Below are positions 26,372 through 27,884 of a stretch of DNA of 27,884 bases, one piece after another. Positions within the stretch are counted from its first letter, which is position 1, and the number at the start of each line of letters is the position of its first letter. The notes under the pieces were generated by a model, which searched no databases, was not told where the DNA came from, and saw only the letters and a list, made by a program, of their open reading frames with translations. A program made the position numbers and the translations under genes. This DNA comes from Chara braunii (lineage: Eukaryota > Streptophyta > Charophyceae > Charales > Characeae): the NCBI GenBank assembly GCA_003427395.1, contig BFEA01000704.1, forward strand, positions 274,040 through 301,923. The letters run 5' to 3'.

Positions 26372-26506
26372 GGGACGCTGGACCCGATTTCCAGCAGGTG
26401 CTGCTCCCCACCAATAGATGGAGCCTCCCCGAGCATGTTAGTGGTGTCTGCTCTTATCAGCACCCCTAGCATTCACTCGAGTTGTTGCCACAAAAAAAAA
26501 GAAAAG
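26372..26506 (+). mobile_element. SINE-like element, long form, full length
   Basis: The best-preserved copy: GGGACGCTGGACCCGATTTC, CAGCAGGTGCTGCTCCCCAC, CAATAGATGGAGCC, then the hairpin GTTAGTGGTGTCTG..CAGCACCCCTAGC, CTCGAGTTGTTGCC and an A-run. Predicted stems are CTGG/CCAG, GCTCC/GGAGC and the long 3' hairpin. No A/B promoter boxes like those of the tRNA SINEs are visible. A short-form copy sits right after it. Confidence 0.85.
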
Positions 26507-26509
26507 ACA

Positions 26510-26601
26510 ACTAAGCGATCCCGGTTCCCATCACGTGCTGCTCCCCACGAATAGATCGAAGTTTTTCAAAAAAAAAAAAAAAAAAAAAACACTAAGCGAT
26601 C
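26510..26601 (+). mobile_element. SINE-like element, short form, with 11-bp TSD
   Basis: Between perfect direct repeats ACTAAGCGATC (26510-26520 and 26591-26601) lies a 70-bp insert: CCGGTTCCCATCACG, TGCTGCTCCCCACGAATAGA, TCGAAGTTTTTC and about 22 A. It lacks the first ~12 bases of the family, as in 5'-truncated retroinsertions. It shares CACGAATAGATCG with the copy at 205. Confidence 0.9.
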
Positions 26602-27631
26602 AAAGAAATACAATACACTAAAATACGATAGACTAACCTAAAAAACAGATAAAAATGGAGAGTATGTTCTCGACTTTTTAACTGAATATGACCACAGATA
26701 CAACCAGGTTCAGTGAGAGCTAAAATTTTAGCCAACAATGACTTATACCAAGGAACAATCCTACCCTAAAATATGAGCAAAAGAGTCGAGATTGAAATTA
26801 AGCCCATAGAAGGAATCGAATTAGGTGAGAAAAGGAAGGGATCACAAACGGAACATGACGTAAATGCACATAGGGTGTGAAAGAGACAGACATGCAGTTT
26901 CAATCGAGTACCTCGGCATTGAGGCAATCACTCGACTAGATGTGCGAACGAATGACCTGCTGAAATACCGAAACTAACCTAAACTAACCTAAACTATGCC
27001 TACATGCAACAAGATGTGTAGAACTGAAGCCATTGGACATGCCGAAGCGCTGCCACCGCAGCCGCACACTCTCCCACTGCGTCCAGATGCGCCGCTCCGC
27101 CTTCCAAGCTTCTCCTATTGACCAAGGCAGTCGAGATGTCATATCATGAAAGTACAACGTATGGCCTTTGGATGGTGAGAAATGAGCCCCCCCTTTCCAG
27201 CAAAAGGCTTGAGGGGAGGACGGCTCCTCTGGTGTCGAGATCCTGTCATGTATGAAGGTTGGTATGGAGGTCAGATACGGAGCTGCTAGAATGCCTTGGA
27301 ATAAGAGTCTGAGGCACTCCCTATCCACTCAAGGGCTAGGCTACGCCAGGGCACTGTCGCCATAGCTCTCACACAGCTATGGTGCTTGGCAGGGTAGCCG
27401 CCTCGTGGAAAGGATCAGCGTCTACATGCCCCACCATTGCATTCTACTCAGCCGCTGTCGACGACCGGGCGCCGCCACCGCCGCTATCGCCACTTTGTTA
27501 GCGCATGTTTTCTCGCGGCCCCCCCTGTCTGGAAACTTTTTGATTAATAGACAGACAAATTTATTTTTCCCTAGACAGAGTGGGGTTATTGCTCTGAAGC
27601 TTTAAGGATTTGGTTTTGGAAAGTATATGGA

Positions 27632-27634
<3 letters not shown>
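26602..27634. other. No recognised gene; one 114-codon unassigned frame
   Basis: AT-rich to about 26960. CTAAACTAACCTAAACTAAC-like words lie at 26971-26997. On the - strand 27328-26984 is open (AWKAERRIWTQWESVRLRWQ) and Trp-rich like LINE fragments, but I cannot assign it. A CCGCCACCGCCGC stretch lies near 27472. Function not supported. Confidence 0.45.

Positions 27635-27708
<74 letters not shown>
27635..27708 (+). repeat. 74-nt T homopolymer
   Basis: An uninterrupted T run. It separates unassigned sequence from the LINE-related repeat and the adapter at the end. In a short-read assembly such a run is a likely misjoin point and its length is unreliable. Confidence 0.9.
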
Positions 27709-27709
<1 letters not shown>

Positions 27710-27727
27710 AGTCCATGGTGTTGTAGA

Positions 27728-27846
27728 GGCCAGTCACCGAGTACACAGTGATCACCTGAAGCAGTAGGCCGTGGGTGTCCTGGAATATGAGACCACCTCC
27801 CATCCATCCCTCACGTCAATACTCTAGCGCACCCCCTATCCCACTA
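27728..27846 (+). repeat. LINE-derived repeat, copy of 16957-17051 / 17090-17145
   Basis: GAGGCCAGTCACCGAGTACA, GTAGGCCGTGGGTGTCCTGG, TATGAGACCACCTCCCATCC and GCGCACCCCCTATCCCACTA repeat the sequence around the adapters at 16.9-17.1 kb. In that LINE this lies at the end of the endonuclease region. Confidence 0.85.
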
Positions 27847-27884
27847 CTGTCTCTTATACACATCTAGATGTGTATAAGAGACAG
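27847..27884. other. Nextera mate-pair junction adapter at window end (artefact)
   Basis: Third exact copy of the 38-bp double mosaic end (CTGTCTCTTATACACATCT plus its reverse complement). It forms the last 38 bases of the window, which suggests the window ends at a scaffold end built from untrimmed reads. Confidence 0.98.

Noticed and set aside
26971-26997. Telomeric repeat
   Set aside because: Only two or three degenerate CTAAACTAAC-type words, not a CCCTAAA array.

Overview
This is nuclear DNA from a photosynthetic eukaryote, most likely a plant or streptophyte green alga with a large, repeat-rich genome. A charophyte such as Chara would fit, but that species guess is inference. The evidence is a plant-type sedoheptulose-1,7-bisphosphatase (SBPase) gene split by kilobase-scale introns, LINEs whose 3' halves carry the zinc-knuckle (zf-RVT) region common in plant L1-like elements, plant-type U6 snRNA copies, tRNA-derived SINEs, and almost no other coding sequence. 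There is no sign of a bacterial operon, CRISPR array, phage or defence island.

Layout. 1-167 is a 27/9-bp minisatellite. 168-2864 is non-coding, probably intron of the SBPase gene, whose 5' exons lie outside the window. 2865-9252 holds the last three SBPase exons (2865-2965, 7395-7466, 8974-9252) on the + strand, joined in frame by GT-AG introns of about 4.4 and 1.5 kb. The first intron contains a tandem copy of the preceding exon, a LINE 3' fragment, a SINE with target-site duplication (TSD), a TIR (MITE-like) element, a U6 retrocopy with TSD, and a field of GTGAGT/ACTCAC motifs. The second intron is a long purine tract followed by three (TTC)n-headed tandem units. 9253-11367 is 3' flank, an assembly gap (10010-10334) and simple repeats. 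11368-12418 is a roughly 1-kb foldback element. 12725-15340 is a degenerate LINE on the - strand. 15353-16738 holds three tRNA-derived SINEs. 17090-21890 is a second degenerate LINE (+) whose 3' end is tandemly duplicated. 22506-23157 holds a SINE and two U6 retrocopies. 23290-24009 is a third LINE fragment. 24268-25070 is a hAT-like non-autonomous element with TIRs and 8-bp TSDs. 25160-25834 holds two copies of an unidentified formerly coding repeat. The rest is SINE copies and unassigned DNA.

Three exact 38-bp Nextera mate-pair junction adapters (16812-16849, 17052-17089, 27847-27884) sit in the sequence. Contiguity across them, especially 16.8-17.1 kb and the right end, should not be trusted.

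How it fits together: only SBPase (Calvin-Benson cycle, chloroplast stroma) looks like a working gene. Most of the rest is explained by retroposition. LINEs of one broad clade supply reverse transcriptase, and SINEs and U6 RNA inserted with 11-15-bp TSDs are probable passengers. The best candidate for something undescribed is a SINE-like family (consensus start GGGACGCTGGACCCG) with conserved hairpins, two size classes and no visible tRNA promoter boxes. The U6 retrocopies and the foldback element are next.
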